DNA from: Sinorhizobium sp. BG8
Lineage (GTDB): Bacteria; Pseudomonadota; Alphaproteobacteria; Rhizobiales; Rhizobiaceae
Reading direction: 5' to 3'
Assembly (NCBI RefSeq): GCF_016864555.1
Contig: NZ_CP044011.1
Span: forward strand, 3,553,501 to 3,617,500
Length of the DNA: 64,000 nucleotides
The number at the start of each line of letters is the position of its first letter. Within the stretch, counting starts at the first letter, position 1. This document shows, in pieces, positions 1 to 10,468 of this stretch. The position numbers were made by a program, and so were the translations under genes. The notes under the pieces were generated by a model. That model did not search any database. It worked only from the letters and a program-made list of their open reading frames with translations, and was not told the DNA's origin.

Positions 1-401
1 ACATAGGGCGGCTTGATCGGATGGGCGGACGTGAAATCGAAGCGATTCATGACGCGCGCTTCAGCGACGGGGATACCAGCCGCCTTGGCGACGATCTTGG
101 CCTGCCCCTTGTCCATGGCGAGCGCAGAGGCGAGCACGCCGGAGTGGGTGTAGGGGATCTGCAGGTATTCAAGAATGCCCTGGATCGTTCCGTCTTCGCC
201 GAACGGCCCATGAAGCGCATTAAAGGCGACATCCGGCTTGCAGGCGGCAAGAACGCTGGCAACGTCGTGATCAACATCCACGCGGGTGACGCGATAGCCT
301 TCGGCCTCCAGTGCATCCGCGCAGGCATTGCCGGAAGAAAGGCTTACCGGCCTCTCCGACGAAAACCCACCCATTAGCACCGCCACATGCTTGTCGCTCA
401 T
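1..401 (-). CDS. ddl: D-alanine--D-alanine ligase, N-terminal part (runs off left edge)
   Basis: Cytoplasmic ATP-grasp ligase that joins two D-alanines for the peptidoglycan stem peptide. The reading frame starts at ATG 399-401 ([20 protein letters not shown]) behind a GGGGG tract and stays open to base 1, giving about 133 N-terminal residues. The GGxSSERPVS segment and [15 protein letters not shown] are hallmarks of the Ddl N-terminal domain. The catalytic ATP-grasp part lies beyond the window. In rhizobia ddl is normally followed by ftsQAZ, which would continue to the left. It is separated from murB by three unrelated genes. Confidence 0.95.
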   Translation of the reverse strand, partial: MSDKHVAVLMGGFSSERPVSLSSGNACADALEAEGYRVTRVDVDHDVASVLAACKPDVAFNALHGPFGEDGTIQGILEYLQIPYTHSGVLASALAMDKGQAKIVAKAAGIPVAEARVMNRFDFTSAHPIKPPY

Positions 402-643
402 AAAAACCCCCGAGAATTCCGCACATTGCCCGTACTCGCTTGCGTGGACCTGATCCCCAGGTCCCGACTCGTCGAAGCGAGATGGAACCACTAGAGCGGA
501 ATTATGGTTAATGAAGCGTTTACTTTCGTTAACCAGACCGATCGAAGAGGTTAATTTTTCAAACCCTCGAATCAAATCACGACGCGATTCCCTTCTTGGA
601 ATCAGAGAGTTGCGGCTTGCGCAAGTAGTCGTGAGCGGAAGGA
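402..643. promoter_or_regulatory. ddl upstream region with TGGTTAA/TTAACCA inverted repeat
   Basis: No gene is visible between the ddl start and the aqpZ terminator. A 7-bp inverted repeat, TGGTTAA at 505-511 and TTAACCA at 529-535, lies about 105-135 bp upstream of the ddl start. It includes TTAA-N7-TTTA at 508-522, close to the CtrA consensus TTAA-N7-TTAA. CtrA controls division genes in several alphaproteobacteria, but with a near-match only, the assignment is an inference. Confidence 0.3.
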
Positions 644-685
644 CAAAAAACGAAGGACCCGCCGCGGATTGCGCGACGGGTCCTT
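644..685 (-). terminator. Rho-independent terminator downstream of aqpZ
   Basis: On the minus strand a 9-bp perfect stem (AAGGACCCG/CGGGTCCTT, 653-661 with 677-685) is followed within two bases by a run of six T residues (plus-strand A run near 645-650). It lies 24 bp past the aqpZ stop codon. Confidence 0.85.
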
Positions 686-708
686 GCTTGCGAGAAGTGC
701 TGGCAGGT

Positions 709-1395
709 TCAGCTCCCCTCGCCGACCGCCTTCCAGGCCACCCCGCCAAGCGCCCCGCCGACGATCGGGGCGAGCCAGAACAGCCAGAGCTGCCCCAGCG
801 CCCAGTCCCCCACGAAGAGGGCCACGCCCGTGGAACGCGCGGGATTGACGGAGGTGTTTGTGACCGGAATGGAGACCAGATGGATAAGTGTCAGCGCAAG
901 CCCGATCGCGATCGGGGCGAATCCCGCAGGCACACGGCCGCTCGTCGCCCCGAGAATGATGAAGATGAACATGAAGGTCATCACGACCTCCGTCACCAGC
1001 GCCGACGTCAGGGCATAGCCGCCCGGCGAATGTTCCCCGTAACCGTTCGAAGCAAAACCACCGAGCTCGAACCCCGGCTTGCCGGTGGCGATCCCGTAGA
1101 GGACGGCTGCGGCGACGATCGCGCCGGCCACCTGCACGACGATGTAGGGCAAGAGGCTGGAAGCGGGAAACTTCCCGGCAACCGTCAGTCCGACCGAGAC
1201 GGCCGGGTTGAAATGTCCGCCGGATATGCCGCCGACAGCATAGGCCATGGTCAGCACCGTAAGGCCGAAGGCCAGCGCAACGCCGACGAATCCGATACCG
1301 AGACCGGGAAAGCCCGCGGCAAGCACCGCACTGCCGCACCCGCCGAACACAAGCCAGAATGTACCGAGAAATTCCGCAGAAAGCTTCTTGAGCAT
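709..1395 (-). CDS. aqpZ: Aquaporin Z, water channel
   Basis: Inner-membrane water channel of the MIP family, 228 aa. Both half-helix motifs are present: NPAVSVGL after the second helix and NPARSTGV near the C-terminus, within a six-segment hydrophobic pattern. The frame is open 39 codons further upstream, but [19 protein letters not shown] is the canonical AqpZ N-terminus and has a GGGAGCGAG ribosome-binding region just before ATG 1393-1395. It is monocistronic, with its own terminator and candidate promoter, and lies inside the interval that separates ddl from murB. A glycerol facilitator is less likely because the family resemblance is to AqpZ. Confidence 0.95.
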   Translation of the reverse strand: MLKKLSAEFLGTFWLVFGGCGSAVLAAGFPGLGIGFVGVALAFGLTVLTMAYAVGGISGGHFNPAVSVGLTVAGKFPASSLLPYIVVQVAGAIVAAAVLYGIATGKPGFELGGFASNGYGEHSPGGYALTSALVTEVVMTFMFIFIILGATSGRVPAGFAPIAIGLALTLIHLVSIPVTNTSVNPARSTGVALFVGDWALGQLWLFWLAPIVGGALGGVAWKAVGEGS

Positions 1396-1717
1396 GCCAC
1401 TCGCTCCCTCATGCGTTGATCGCGAAATCAAGTTCCCGTTGAGAGCGAGTCGCGTCAAGTGAATTGGAGTTCCGGTACGCGCAATAAGTGTCGACGGTAG
1501 TGGATCGGTCAATTCAGGCGACCATGCCAGCCATCGCGCTTGAGGACATTTTTGCGCAACAAACGATCAAAACTATCCAGCATGCGCAATTCCGAGAATT
1601 ATAATTTCGATTTCGTCCGATTTTCGATGCTTTTATTGTTTTCCTTTGCGCTCGTCTGCTCTATGACGCGCATGCTGCCTCCCAAGACGGCAAAAACCAA
1701 CAACAAGGCCAAGAACC
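1396..1717. promoter_or_regulatory. Divergent intergenic region between aqpZ and the MFS gene; candidate aqpZ promoter
   Basis: No gene is visible in this 322-bp divergent region. On the minus strand TTGACC (1507-1512) and ACTTAT (1484-1489) are separated by 17 bp, a plausible sigma-70 promoter for aqpZ. The half upstream of the MFS gene is AT-rich near 1560-1650, consistent with its promoter, but I do not see a clear box pair. Confidence 0.35.
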
Positions 1718-3028
1718 ATGAGTGACGCTACTTCCACGGTGTCACCGACCGCAAAGCATTTGAATGTTCCCGCCAGTAACTCGCCGGCGCGTGTCCTCTT
1801 CGCAAGCTTGGTCGGTACGACCATCGAATTCTTTGATTTCTACGTCTATGCAACGGCCGCGGTGATCATCTTCCCGCACCTGTTCTTCCCGGCATCCGAC
1901 CCGACCTCGGCAATGCTGCAGTCCTTCGCAACCTTCTCCATCGCCTTCTTCGCCCGACCGATCGGCGCCGTGCTTTTCGGCCATTTCGGCGACAAGGTCG
2001 GCCGCAAGGCAACACTGGTCGCGGCCCTGGTGACTATGGGACTGTCGACGGTGGTGATCGGTCTCCTGCCGACTTACGAAAGCATCGGCGTCGCCGCTCC
2101 GCTCCTCCTCGCACTGTGCCGCTTCGGCCAGGGCCTCGGGCTTGGCGGCGAATGGGGCGGCGCGGTGCTGCTCGCGACCGAGAACGCACCGCCCGGCAAG
2201 CGTACCTGGTACGCCATGTTCCCGCAGCTCGGCGCGCCGATCGGCTTCATCCTGTCCGCCGGCACGTTCCTCATTCTCGGGGAAGTGATGGCGAACGAGG
2301 CGTTCCTCTCCTGGGGATGGCGCATTCCGTTCGTCGCAAGCATCCTTCTCGTGATCATCGGCCTTTATGTCCGACTCAAGATCACCGAGACGCCGGAGTT
2401 CCAGAAGGCCATCGACAAGCACGAGCGCGTGCAGGTTCCGGTCACGACGATCTTCAAGTCCTACAAGCGCAACCTGCTCCTCGGCACGTTCACCGCGCTG
2501 GCGACCTTCGTGCTCTTCTATCTGATGACCGTCTTCTCGCTGTCGTGGGGCACCACGAAACTCGGCTACACGCGCGAGCAGTTCCTGGTGATCCAGATGA
2601 CCGGTGTCGTCTTCTTCGGGCTGATGATTCCGGTTTCGGGCCTCCTCTCGGATCGCTACGGCCGCCGCCTCATGCTGATCCTGACCTCGATCGGCATCGC
2701 AGTTTTCGGCGCCTTCATGGGACCGCTGCTGGCCGCCGGCACCCTCGGAGCCATCGCCTGCTCGATCATCGGTTTCGGCCTGATGGGCATGACCTATGGT
2801 CCGATCGGCGCAGCCCTTGCCTCGCCCTTCCCGACATCGGTGCGCTACACGGGAGCGTCGATGACCTTCAACCTCGCAAGCATCTTCGGAGCGTCGCTCG
2901 CTCCCTACATCGCCACCTGGCTTGCCACGACCTACAGCCTGAACTTCGTCGGCTACTACCTGCTGGCGGCGGCGGTCCTCACGCTGGTCTGCCTCCTGCT
3001 GTCGCGCGAGAGCGAAGTCTCGGCCTGA
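1718..3028 (+). CDS. MFS transporter, metabolite:H+ symporter (MHS) family
   Basis: Inner-membrane proton symporter of the MHS group of the major facilitator superfamily (relatives carry shikimate, proline/betaine, citrate or alpha-ketoglutarate). 436 aa with about 12 hydrophobic segments. The MFS signature loops are clear: GHFGDKVGRKATL between helices 2 and 3 and SDRYGRR at the equivalent place in the second half. LGGEWGGAV is typical of MHS proteins. The substrate cannot be read from sequence. It is followed by its own terminator, so it is probably transcribed alone, divergent from aqpZ. Confidence 0.9.
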   Translation: MSDATSTVSPTAKHLNVPASNSPARVLFASLVGTTIEFFDFYVYATAAVIIFPHLFFPASDPTSAMLQSFATFSIAFFARPIGAVLFGHFGDKVGRKATLVAALVTMGLSTVVIGLLPTYESIGVAAPLLLALCRFGQGLGLGGEWGGAVLLATENAPPGKRTWYAMFPQLGAPIGFILSAGTFLILGEVMANEAFLSWGWRIPFVASILLVIIGLYVRLKITETPEFQKAIDKHERVQVPVTTIFKSYKRNLLLGTFTALATFVLFYLMTVFSLSWGTTKLGYTREQFLVIQMTGVVFFGLMIPVSGLLSDRYGRRLMLILTSIGIAVFGAFMGPLLAAGTLGAIACSIIGFGLMGMTYGPIGAALASPFPTSVRYTGASMTFNLASIFGASLAPYIATWLATTYSLNFVGYYLLAAAVLTLVCLLLSRESEVSA

Positions 3029-3052
3029 CGGATCGGGAACCATGCAATCGGG

Positions 3053-3088
3053 CAAGGGCCGCGGAGCAATCCGCGGCCCTTGTCGTTT
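3053..3088 (+). terminator. Rho-independent terminator after the MFS transporter gene
   Basis: A perfect 13-bp stem (3053-3065 with 3070-3082) closed by a GCAA tetraloop is followed by TCGTTT. It starts 24 bp after the transporter stop codon. Confidence 0.8.
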
Positions 3089-3184
3089 CGGGGCACCGGC
3101 AGCCGTGGTTGCCGATAGCCCCGGTTGCCTGTGTTCGAAGCCCCCTCTACAATCGTCACGGGAATAACGGACGTGGAGGAAGAC

Positions 3185-4285
3185 TTGCTGTCGAGACGTA
3201 CCGTCCTGAGGCGCGGAATTGGGTTCACGCTTGCCCTGTCGCTTCCGGCGACAACCGGACGCTCTGCCCAGCGCGCGGCAACGGATGTGACATTCCTGTT
3301 CATCAATGACGTCCACGCCTGCCGCATGGGAGATGGGCTCAGCCCGAACTGCGCGGATGAAGGCAAGACGGACGCAAATCTCCTTCGCCATGTCTCGGCA
3401 CTGAACGGCATTCGGGCGCACCGCTGGCCGAGTGAAATCGGCGGCAAGCCAACGGGACTTGCAAGCGCCGGCGAAGCGATCGATCGCCCAAGGGGGGTCG
3501 TGATCTGCGGCGACGTTACCGATGACGGCGGCGGCCAGACGGCCGAACCCGAGGAAGGCGCGCAGCTGTTGCAGTTCTCCCATCGCTACCAGCAAGGGAC
3601 CGGCCCCGACCGCATCCACTATCCGGTTTATGTGGGGCTCGGAAATCATGATCTGGACCAGGATGGCAGACCGCCCCAAATCGACTGGTATCGCGACGAG
3701 CTGCGCGACTACGTTCGGCTGAACCACAAGCCGAGCGCGTTCTTCAAGGCAGTGGCGCCGGCCGACAACTACGACGCCGTATCGGACAGCTATTCCTGGA
3801 ACTGGGGAAACCTGCACCTCGTCCAGCTACACCGCTATGCCGGCGATACCAACAAGGGTGCGGCGAGCAGTCTTGATTGGCTCCACAGGGATCTGGCCGC
3901 ATACGCAAGCGACGGCCGCCCGGTGGTGATGTTCCAGCACTACGGCTGGGATCCCTTCTCTCTCGAGCGCTGGAACCCCGCCCGCACCACTTTCGACGAT
4001 GACGGCACGGGAACGCCCCACTGGTGGGACGAGGCCGAGAGGCAGGCGCTCTGGAAGGCGATTGATGGGTACAACGTCGTCGGCATTTTCCATGGGCACG
4101 AGCACGACACGGCCATGGCCTACAAGGTCAACGACGTCGACATATTCAAGGCGAAGGCGGCATACATGGGTGGCTTCGGCGTCTGCCGGGTCACGGACCA
4201 CGCGATGGACGTCGCCCTTGGAGAGATCGGCCCTACGCGCGGCAGCGTCGTTTTCTCCACCGCTTTCAGCAAGAAGATCGGATGA
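3185..4285 (+). CDS. Exported calcineurin-like metallophosphoesterase, predicted Tat substrate
   Basis: Binuclear-metal phosphoesterase, probably periplasmic. The metal-ligand motifs occur in family order: NDVH, GDVTDD, GNHD, FQHYG and GHEH. The frame extends upstream to ATG 3125, but I prefer TTG 3185: it has GGAGGA six bases upstream and yields an N-terminus MLSRRTVLRRGIGFTLAL, a twin-arginine-like signal (SRRTVL plus a hydrophobic stretch ending TTGRSA). From TTG the protein is 366 aa. Its target (nucleotide, phospholipid or phosphodiester) cannot be told. It converges with murB and has no obvious terminator. Confidence 0.85.
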   Translation: MLSRRTVLRRGIGFTLALSLPATTGRSAQRAATDVTFLFINDVHACRMGDGLSPNCADEGKTDANLLRHVSALNGIRAHRWPSEIGGKPTGLASAGEAIDRPRGVVICGDVTDDGGGQTAEPEEGAQLLQFSHRYQQGTGPDRIHYPVYVGLGNHDLDQDGRPPQIDWYRDELRDYVRLNHKPSAFFKAVAPADNYDAVSDSYSWNWGNLHLVQLHRYAGDTNKGAASSLDWLHRDLAAYASDGRPVVMFQHYGWDPFSLERWNPARTTFDDDGTGTPHWWDEAERQALWKAIDGYNVVGIFHGHEHDTAMAYKVNDVDIFKAKAAYMGGFGVCRVTDHAMDVALGEIGPTRGSVVFSTAFSKKIG

Positions 4286-4358
4286 GGCAAAGGCGCTGGC
4301 CAAGGGGGACCTTCGGCCACCCCTGGCTCAAATCCGGGATCCTAGTGCGCGTTGCGGC

Positions 4359-5333
4359 CTATTCGCTTGTAACGCCGAGGAACGGGCGAACTTCGCGTCC
4401 CGGCATGAAGACGCCGATGCGCTTGATTTCCCAGTGCAGCTTGATCCCTGAGTTCTCGAAGACCTCGCGGCGGACGTGCTCGCCCAGATACTCCAGATCA
4501 TAGCCGGTCGCCTGCCCGATGTTGATCATGAAGTTGCAGTGGAGCGACGACATCTGCGCACCGCCGATCACCAGCCCGCGGCATCCGGCCTCGTCGATCA
4601 CCTTCCAGGCCGAATGACCCTCGGGGTTCTTGAAGGTTGAACCGCCGGTCTTCTCGCGTATAGGCTGAACGGTCTCCCGGTGGTGCCGCACGGCGTCCAT
4701 GCGGGCACGGATTTCCGTCTTTTCACCCGCATAGCCTTCGAAGACGGCGTGCGTGAAGATCAGGCCCTCGGGCGCTGACGAATGACGGTAGCTGTAGCCC
4801 ATTTCGGCATTGGTCAGGACGTGCTTCGTGCCCGTGCGATCGACCGCATGGACCTCTACGACGCGGTCCTTGGTCTCGTCGCCGTTTGCGCCAGCATTCA
4901 TGCGGAGCGCGCCGCCGATCGACCCGGGAATGCCGTAGTAGAACTCGAGGCCACCGATGCCGTTGTCGAGCGCCATTGCGGCAAGGTTCTTGTCCGGGCA
5001 GATCGCGCCCGCCTTGATGCGGTTCTCGCCAACGATTTCGAGGTCCCCGAAGCCCTTCGCCGAAAGGCGTATGACCACGCCCGGAATGCCGCCATCGCGC
5101 ACGAGAAGGTTGGAGCCGACACCCACCACCATAAGTGGCACGCTCTCCGGCACGAGCTTCAGAAACGTCACAAGATCGTCGACGTCATGGGGATGAAACA
5201 TGAGCTCGGCAAGCCCACCGGCCTGGAACCAGGTGACGCGGTCCATGGGTGCATCCGGCGTCAGGCGTCCGCGAACGTCCTTGATACCGTCGCCGAGCGA
5301 CGCCAGAAGCTTTGCACCATCCACCTGTTTCAT
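4359..5333 (-). CDS. murB: UDP-N-acetylenolpyruvoylglucosamine reductase
   Basis: FAD- and NADPH-dependent cytoplasmic reductase that converts UDP-GlcNAc-enolpyruvate to UDP-MurNAc. 324 aa. FAD-binding motifs [13 protein letters not shown] (about residues 70-82) and [15 protein letters not shown] (134-148) are present, as is the catalytic serine in [11 protein letters not shown] (Ser232). The start ATG overlaps the murC stop as ATGA, so the two are translationally coupled. It is the last gene of the mraZ-murB operon visible here; next on that strand are a convergent gene and, further on, aqpZ. Confidence 0.97.
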   Translation of the reverse strand: MKQVDGAKLLASLGDGIKDVRGRLTPDAPMDRVTWFQAGGLAELMFHPHDVDDLVTFLKLVPESVPLMVVGVGSNLLVRDGGIPGVVIRLSAKGFGDLEIVGENRIKAGAICPDKNLAAMALDNGIGGLEFYYGIPGSIGGALRMNAGANGDETKDRVVEVHAVDRTGTKHVLTNAEMGYSYRHSSAPEGLIFTHAVFEGYAGEKTEIRARMDAVRHHRETVQPIREKTGGSTFKNPEGHSAWKVIDEAGCRGLVIGGAQMSSLHCNFMINIGQATGYDLEYLGEHVRREVFENSGIKLHWEIKRIGVFMPGREVRPFLGVTSE

Positions 5334-6744
5334 GCCGTTGTTCCCGAAATGCCTGCAAGTTCCTTCGGCAGCGCGTGTGCCCAGTATGTAATGCTGCCAG
5401 CCCCCAAGAGAACCACAAAGTCGCCAGGCTTTGCAATGGATGCAACCAGCGGTGCGAGCGCTTCGGGCCCTTCGAGGAAGCGTGCATCACGGTGGCCACC
5501 GGATTTTATGCGTGAAACCAACGCCTCGGAAGTCACGCCGTCGATCGCATCTTCGCCCGCCGCATAGATCGGCGCGAGCAATACCGTATCCGCGTCGTTG
5601 AAGCAGCCGGCAAACTCCTCGAAGAGGCTGTGAACGCGGCTGTAGCGGTGCGGCTGATGAATGGCGATGATCCTGCCGTTGCAGGCTTCGCGCGCCGCTC
5701 TCAGCACCGCCTTGATCTCGACCGGATGGTGGCCGTAGTCGTCATAGATGCTGACGCCCTGCCATTCGCCTGTGAGCGTGAAGCGACGCTTCACGCCGCC
5801 GAAGGATGCGAGCCCGCGCGCAATGTCTTCCGGCTTGATTCCGAGACGCTGTGCGACCGCGATGGCCGCGGTGGCGTTCGACACATTGTGACGGCCAGGC
5901 ATCGGCAGGCGCAGGTCCTTGAGCGAAATCACCTGGCCCGTGCGGCGGCGACGGATTTCGACGTCGAAAACCGAGGTCGCGCCATCCATGCGGATGTTGC
6001 CGAAGCGCACGTCGGCCTGCGGGTTTTCGCCATAGGTGATGACCTTGCGGTCCTCGATCCGGCTGACCATCGACTGGACTTCGGGGTGGTCGAGGCACAT
6101 CACGCCGAAGCCGTAGAAAGGAACGTTTTCGACGAACTGGCGGAAAGCGGCGCGCACGGCGTCGAAGTTGCCATAGTGGTCGAGATGCTCGGGATCGATG
6201 TTGGTCACAACCGCGACTTCGGCCGGAAGCTTGAGGAAGGTTCCATCAGACTCGTCTGCCTCTACGACCATCCACTCGCCCTCGCCCATGCGGGCGTTGG
6301 TTCCATAGGCATTGATGATCCCCCGTTGATGACGGTAGGATCGAGACCACCGGCATCGAGGAGGGTAGCGACCATGGAGGTCGTCGTCGTCTTGCCGTGC
6401 GTACCGCCGATAGCGATCGCGTTGCGGAACCGCATGAGTTCGGCCAGCATCTCCGCGCGGCGAACGACTGGCAGCAGCTTCTCGCGCGCGGCGACCAGCT
6501 CGGGATTGCTCTTTTTGATGGCCGTCGACACTACGACCACTTCGGCGTCACCGAGATTCTCGGCAACATGCCCCACGAACACCTGGATGCCCTTTTCGCG
6601 CAGCCGCTGCACATTGGCGCTGTCGGACTGGTCGGAGCCCTGAACGCGATGGCCGAGATTGTGCAGCACCTCCGCGATGCCGCTCATGCCGATCCCGCCG
6701 ATCCCGATGAAATGAACGAGCCCTATGCTCTGCGGCATCTTCAT
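5330..6744 (-). CDS. murC: UDP-N-acetylmuramate--L-alanine ligase, reading frame broken by a 1-base frameshift
   Basis: MurC adds L-Ala to UDP-MurNAc in the cytoplasm and is essential in other bacteria. The N-terminal 150 or so residues (start [21 protein letters not shown]-loop [15 protein letters not shown]; then DPTVINGG) are in one frame from 6744. The remainder (from [20 protein letters not shown] to [11 protein letters not shown]) is in another frame down to 5330. The shift is at the run of five G on the minus strand (6320-6324): one more G restores the family sequence [19 protein letters not shown]. The start overlaps the murG stop as ATGA. Because the gene is essential and all else is intact, I judge this a sequence error rather than a true pseudogene. 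Confidence 0.9.
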
Positions 6745-7865
6745 GGCCGTTCTCCCTTGAACTCTGCAATCGTTTTGCCGCCCGCAATAGCCTCTACCAT
6801 GTCGGCGAGCAAGCTTGTCGCTTCCGGCTTTCCGGCTTTCCGGGCATTTGCGGCCATTTCTGCCATCTTCCCGGGCGTCTTCATTGATTCGACAAGTATA
6901 GCGCTCAGACGCTCCACAGTCAGTTCGGCCTGAGGGATGACCTGCGCACCACCTTCGGCGGCAAGAGCAGCCGCATTCGCCGCCTGGTCATGGTCGAGCG
7001 CGTATGGGTAGGGAACGAGGATCGCGGGACGCCCGATGACGGAGAGTTCGGACACGGTCGAGGCGCCAGACCGGCAAATGACGAGATGCGCCCTCGCGAT
7101 CCTTTCGGCCATGTCGGAGAAGAACGGAGAGACCTCGGCGGGAACGTCGAGCTTGTCGTAGATCGACACCACACCTTCCCTGTCTTCCGGCCGTGCCTGC
7201 TGGGTGATGCGCAGACGTGCCCGCTTTGCCTCCGGCAGGCGCGAGACGGCCTGCGGGACGGCGGTGGAGAAGAACTGCGCCCCCTGGCTGCCGCCGAACA
7301 CGACCAGCCGGAACTCGGCGCCGGCTTCCGAAGGCTCGTAGGGAATGGTGGCGGCGGCATGCACGGCCGGGCGGACCGGATTGCCGGTGGCCACGGTCTT
7401 CGCCGCATAGGTGCCACCCGTCTCGGGGAGGAAACCACCGGCGATCGCCTGGACGCGCGAGGCAAGCGCCTTGTTGGCGCGCCCCATCACCGCATTCTGC
7501 TCGTGGATCATCGACGGAATGCCGAGCCCGGTCGCCGCGAGAAGCGGTGGAACGGTGGGATAGCCGCCGAACCCGACAACGACCCGCGGCTTGATCCGCG
7601 ACAGCAGGCGCCGCGCCACGCGGATCCCGCGCCAGAGCGTCAGCAGCGAGCGCGCCACCTTCAACGGGTTCTTCGACCCGATGGTGGCCGAAGGGACGAC
7701 ATGGATCTGGTCGGCCGGGAACTTGCCCGCAAACCGCTCGGCACGGCTGTCCGTCACGAGATGGACGGACCAGCCCTTGGCTTTGAGCGCGTGGGCCAGT
7801 GCCTCGGCAGGAAACAGGTGTCCGCCGGTGCCCCCGGCGGCGAGCAGAATTATGCCCTTTGTCAT
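6741..7865 (-). CDS. murG: UDP-GlcNAc:lipid I N-acetylglucosaminyltransferase
   Basis: Peripheral inner-membrane GT28 enzyme making lipid II from lipid I. 374 aa from ATG 7863-7865 ([20 protein letters not shown]); the frame is open 19 codons upstream, but the glycine-rich GGTGGH loop must sit about 10 residues from the N-terminus, which fixes this start. A second glycine loop ([12 protein letters not shown]) and the UDP-GlcNAc-binding segment [12 protein letters not shown] with [14 protein letters not shown] follow in family order. It is 28 bp downstream of ftsW and overlaps murC by 4 bp. Confidence 0.97.
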   Translation of the reverse strand: MTKGIILLAAGGTGGHLFPAEALAHALKAKGWSVHLVTDSRAERFAGKFPADQIHVVPSATIGSKNPLKVARSLLTLWRGIRVARRLLSRIKPRVVVGFGGYPTVPPLLAATGLGIPSMIHEQNAVMGRANKALASRVQAIAGGFLPETGGTYAAKTVATGNPVRPAVHAAATIPYEPSEAGAEFRLVVFGGSQGAQFFSTAVPQAVSRLPEAKRARLRITQQARPEDREGVVSIYDKLDVPAEVSPFFSDMAERIARAHLVICRSGASTVSELSVIGRPAILVPYPYALDHDQAANAAALAAEGGAQVIPQAELTVERLSAILVESMKTPGKMAEMAANARKAGKPEATSLLADMVEAIAGGKTIAEFKGERP

Positions 7866-7893
7866 CAGATCTGCTCCATGAACTCCGCGCCGC

Positions 7894-9048
7894 TCATTCA
7901 GCTGGCGCGATGATACCACCACGGAAAAGGCTGCGTTCGGAGGCGCGCTTCTCCGGCCGATGGCGTGTGAGTGCCAGAATGAACCCGGCCGTCACGCAGA
8001 TTGCGGTCATCGAAGAGCCCCCGTAGGAGATCAGCGGCAGGGTCATGCCCTTGGCGGGCAGCAGTTCGAGGTTCACGCCGACGTTGATCATCGACTGGAT
8101 GCCGATCTGCAGCACGAGACCCGCGACCGCGAAGCGGGTGAAATCGTTGCGCTCCCGGAAGGCGTGGTTCAGGCCGCGAAGCACCACGAAGGCGAAGATG
8201 GCGACCAGCACCATGCAGAAGACGATGCCGAACTCCTCGGCTGCGACCGAGAAGATGAAGTCGGTGTGGCTGTCCGGGATGATCCGCTTGACGATCCCTT
8301 CCCCGGGTCCCTGTCCGAACCAGTCGCCGCGGATGATCGCCTCGCGTGCGGTGTCCACCTGGAACGTATCGCCCTCGCCGGTGAGGAAGCGGTCGATACG
8401 GCCGGCAACGTGCGGGAACAGGAAGTAGGCCGAAACGAAGCCACCGACGGCAAGACCGCCGAGAAGCACGATCCAGATCCAGGGCATGCCGGCCATGAAG
8501 AACATTCCGCCCCACACTGCGGTGGTGAGGATCGTCTGTCCAAGGTCGGGCTGTGCCACCAGCAGGGCCGCGACGATACCGAATAGTATGATCGCAAAGA
8601 GGTTGCCCGGGATTTCCGGCTGGCGCGCATGCTCGGAGAACAGCCAGGCGCAGATCACCACGAAGGCGGGCTTCATGAACTCGGAAGGCTGGATCGAAAG
8701 TCCGGCGATCGTGATCCAGCGCCGGGAGCCCTTCACCTCGACGCCGAAGAACAGGGCCAGCACCATCATCGCAAGAGAGACGATGAGCAGGATCATCGCC
8801 GTTCGCCGCACCTGGCGTGGCGACAGGAATGAGATGCCGATCATCACGGCGATCGCCGGGATCAGGAACATCGCGTGCCGCTTGACGAAGTGGAAGCTGT
8901 CGAGGCCGAGGCGCTCCGCGACGGCGGGGCTCGCGGCGAAGGACAGCATGAAGCCGATCCCCATCAACAGGATGAAGGCCGCAAGGAAGAACCTGTCTAT
9001 CGTCCAGAACCAATCGGCGACTGGACCACGCTCGGCACGGCTAACCAT
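7894..9048 (-). CDS. ftsW: Lipid II polymerase FtsW (SEDS family)
   Basis: Septal SEDS-family peptidoglycan glycosyltransferase, an integral inner-membrane protein that acts with FtsI. 384 aa with about ten hydrophobic segments. Family motifs: [24 protein letters not shown] and the C-terminal [18 protein letters not shown], characteristic of FtsW. Short cytoplasmic N-terminus before the first helix ([16 protein letters not shown]). It starts 12 bp downstream of murD. Confidence 0.97.
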   Translation of the reverse strand: MVSRAERGPVADWFWTIDRFFLAAFILLMGIGFMLSFAASPAVAERLGLDSFHFVKRHAMFLIPAIAVMIGISFLSPRQVRRTAMILLIVSLAMMVLALFFGVEVKGSRRWITIAGLSIQPSEFMKPAFVVICAWLFSEHARQPEIPGNLFAIILFGIVAALLVAQPDLGQTILTTAVWGGMFFMAGMPWIWIVLLGGLAVGGFVSAYFLFPHVAGRIDRFLTGEGDTFQVDTAREAIIRGDWFGQGPGEGIVKRIIPDSHTDFIFSVAAEEFGIVFCMVLVAIFAFVVLRGLNHAFRERNDFTRFAVAGLVLQIGIQSMINVGVNLELLPAKGMTLPLISYGGSSMTAICVTAGFILALTRHRPEKRASERSLFRGGIIAPAE

Positions 9049-9060
9049 GACTGTCCCCTT

Positions 9061-10464
9061 TTATCCTTTTTCCCCGACAAGCATCGTCACCCCCGGCAGA
9101 GCCGCAACGTGACCAACGAAGGCATCACCCCTGACTTCGAAGTTCTTGTACTGGTCGAAGCTTGCGCAGGCCGGTGATAGCATCACCGCCGACGGGCCTT
9201 TTTCATCCCGCTCCGCGTCGGCCGCCGCATGCGCGACGGCGCGCTCGAGCGTGCCCGAAATTTCGTAGGACGTGTCGTCGCCCAGCGTGGCAGCGAAGGC
9301 GGGCGCCGCCTCCCCGATCAGATAGGCCTTCACGATCCGCGGGAAGAACCCACGAAGGGACGTGATGCCGCCCTCCTTCGGGAGCCCTCCGGCGATCCAG
9401 TAGATGCGCTCATAGCTCGAAAGAGCCGGCGCCGCCGCATCGGCATTCGTCGCCTTGCTGTCGTTCACGAAGACGACGTCGCCCTTGCGAGCGACCGGCT
9501 GCATGCGATGCTTCAGGCCGGGGAAGGAGGAAAGCCCCTTCAAGATTTCAGCCTCGCTGATTCCGACCGCCAGGCAGGCCGCAATCGCCGCTGCTGCGTT
9601 CTGGGCGTTGTGGCTGCCCCGAAGGGTCTGGATCGCGGACAGGTCGGCGATTTCGCGCGACGTTCCGCCGCGAGCGAACAGAAGACGCGCGCCTTCGGCA
9701 TAGATCCCGTCAGCCACCACGTTTCGGCGAGAAATTCGCACTACGCGGCGTCCGGCCCGCTCAACCCGATCGGCGATCAGCGTCGAAAATGTATCGTCGA
9801 CACCGACGATCGCCGTTTGGCTACCGGCCGCGAGCCGTTCCTTGATGTCGGCATAGTGCTGCATCGTTCCGTGGCGATCGAGGTGGTCGGGCGTGAGGTT
9901 GAGCAGTATCCCCGCGGTCGGATCGAGCGAGGGAGCAAGGTCGATCTGGTAGGAGGAGCACTCGACCACGTAGAAGCGGCCGGCCTTCGGCGGCTCAAGA
10001 GTCAGGATCGCCGTACCGATGTTTCCACCCAGCTGCGTGTCGCGGCCTGCTTCCCTCAGGATATGGGCGATGAGCGCCGTCGTCGTGGACTTGCCGTTGG
10101 TGCCCGTGATCGCGATGAAAGGGCAATCGGGCGCATAGGCCCGCCGTTCGCGAACGAAAAGCTCGACGTCCCCGATGATCTCGACACCCGCAGCATGGGC
10201 GAGATCGACGGTCCAGTGGGGCTTCGGATGGGTCAGCGGAACGCCGGGAGAAAGCACGAACGCGGAAACCCGTGACCACTCCACCTGTCGGAGGTCCTGT
10301 GTAGCGATACCCGAGGCGAGTGCTTTTTCCACGCTGTCCGGGTTGTCATCCCAGGCAATGACATTGGCCCCGCCGGCCGAAAGCGCCATTGCGGTGGCGA
10401 GCCCGGAGCCGCCGAGGCCGAAGAGTGCGACCGTCCTGCCCTTGAAGGTGGTGACCGGGATCAT
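9061..10464 (-). CDS. murD: UDP-N-acetylmuramoyl-L-alanine--D-glutamate ligase
   Basis: Cytoplasmic Mur ligase adding D-Glu as the second residue of the stem peptide. 467 aa, the usual length. The N-terminal Rossmann-like domain starts [19 protein letters not shown]; the ATP P-loop is [27 protein letters not shown] and the KATNADA segment mark the central and C-terminal domains. ATG 10462-10464 is 4 bp downstream of mraY. Confidence 0.97.
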   Translation of the reverse strand: MIPVTTFKGRTVALFGLGGSGLATAMALSAGGANVIAWDDNPDSVEKALASGIATQDLRQVEWSRVSAFVLSPGVPLTHPKPHWTVDLAHAAGVEIIGDVELFVRERRAYAPDCPFIAITGTNGKSTTTALIAHILREAGRDTQLGGNIGTAILTLEPPKAGRFYVVECSSYQIDLAPSLDPTAGILLNLTPDHLDRHGTMQHYADIKERLAAGSQTAIVGVDDTFSTLIADRVERAGRRVVRISRRNVVADGIYAEGARLLFARGGTSREIADLSAIQTLRGSHNAQNAAAAIAACLAVGISEAEILKGLSSFPGLKHRMQPVARKGDVVFVNDSKATNADAAAPALSSYERIYWIAGGLPKEGGITSLRGFFPRIVKAYLIGEAAPAFAATLGDDTSYEISGTLERAVAHAAADAERDEKGPSAVMLSPACASFDQYKNFEVRGDAFVGHVAALPGVTMLVGEKG

Positions 10465-10468
10465 CGCG

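Noticed and set aside
1742-3817. A 691-codon open frame opposite the MFS transporter and the metallophosphoesterase
   Set aside because: Codon-position shadow; composition is charged and low-complexity, and both plus-strand genes have clear families.
6318-6326. Programmed ribosomal frameshift in murC
   Set aside because: There is no heptameric slip site with a following stimulatory element that I can see, MurC is not known to use recoding, and a similar one-G loss occurs in an unrelated gene.
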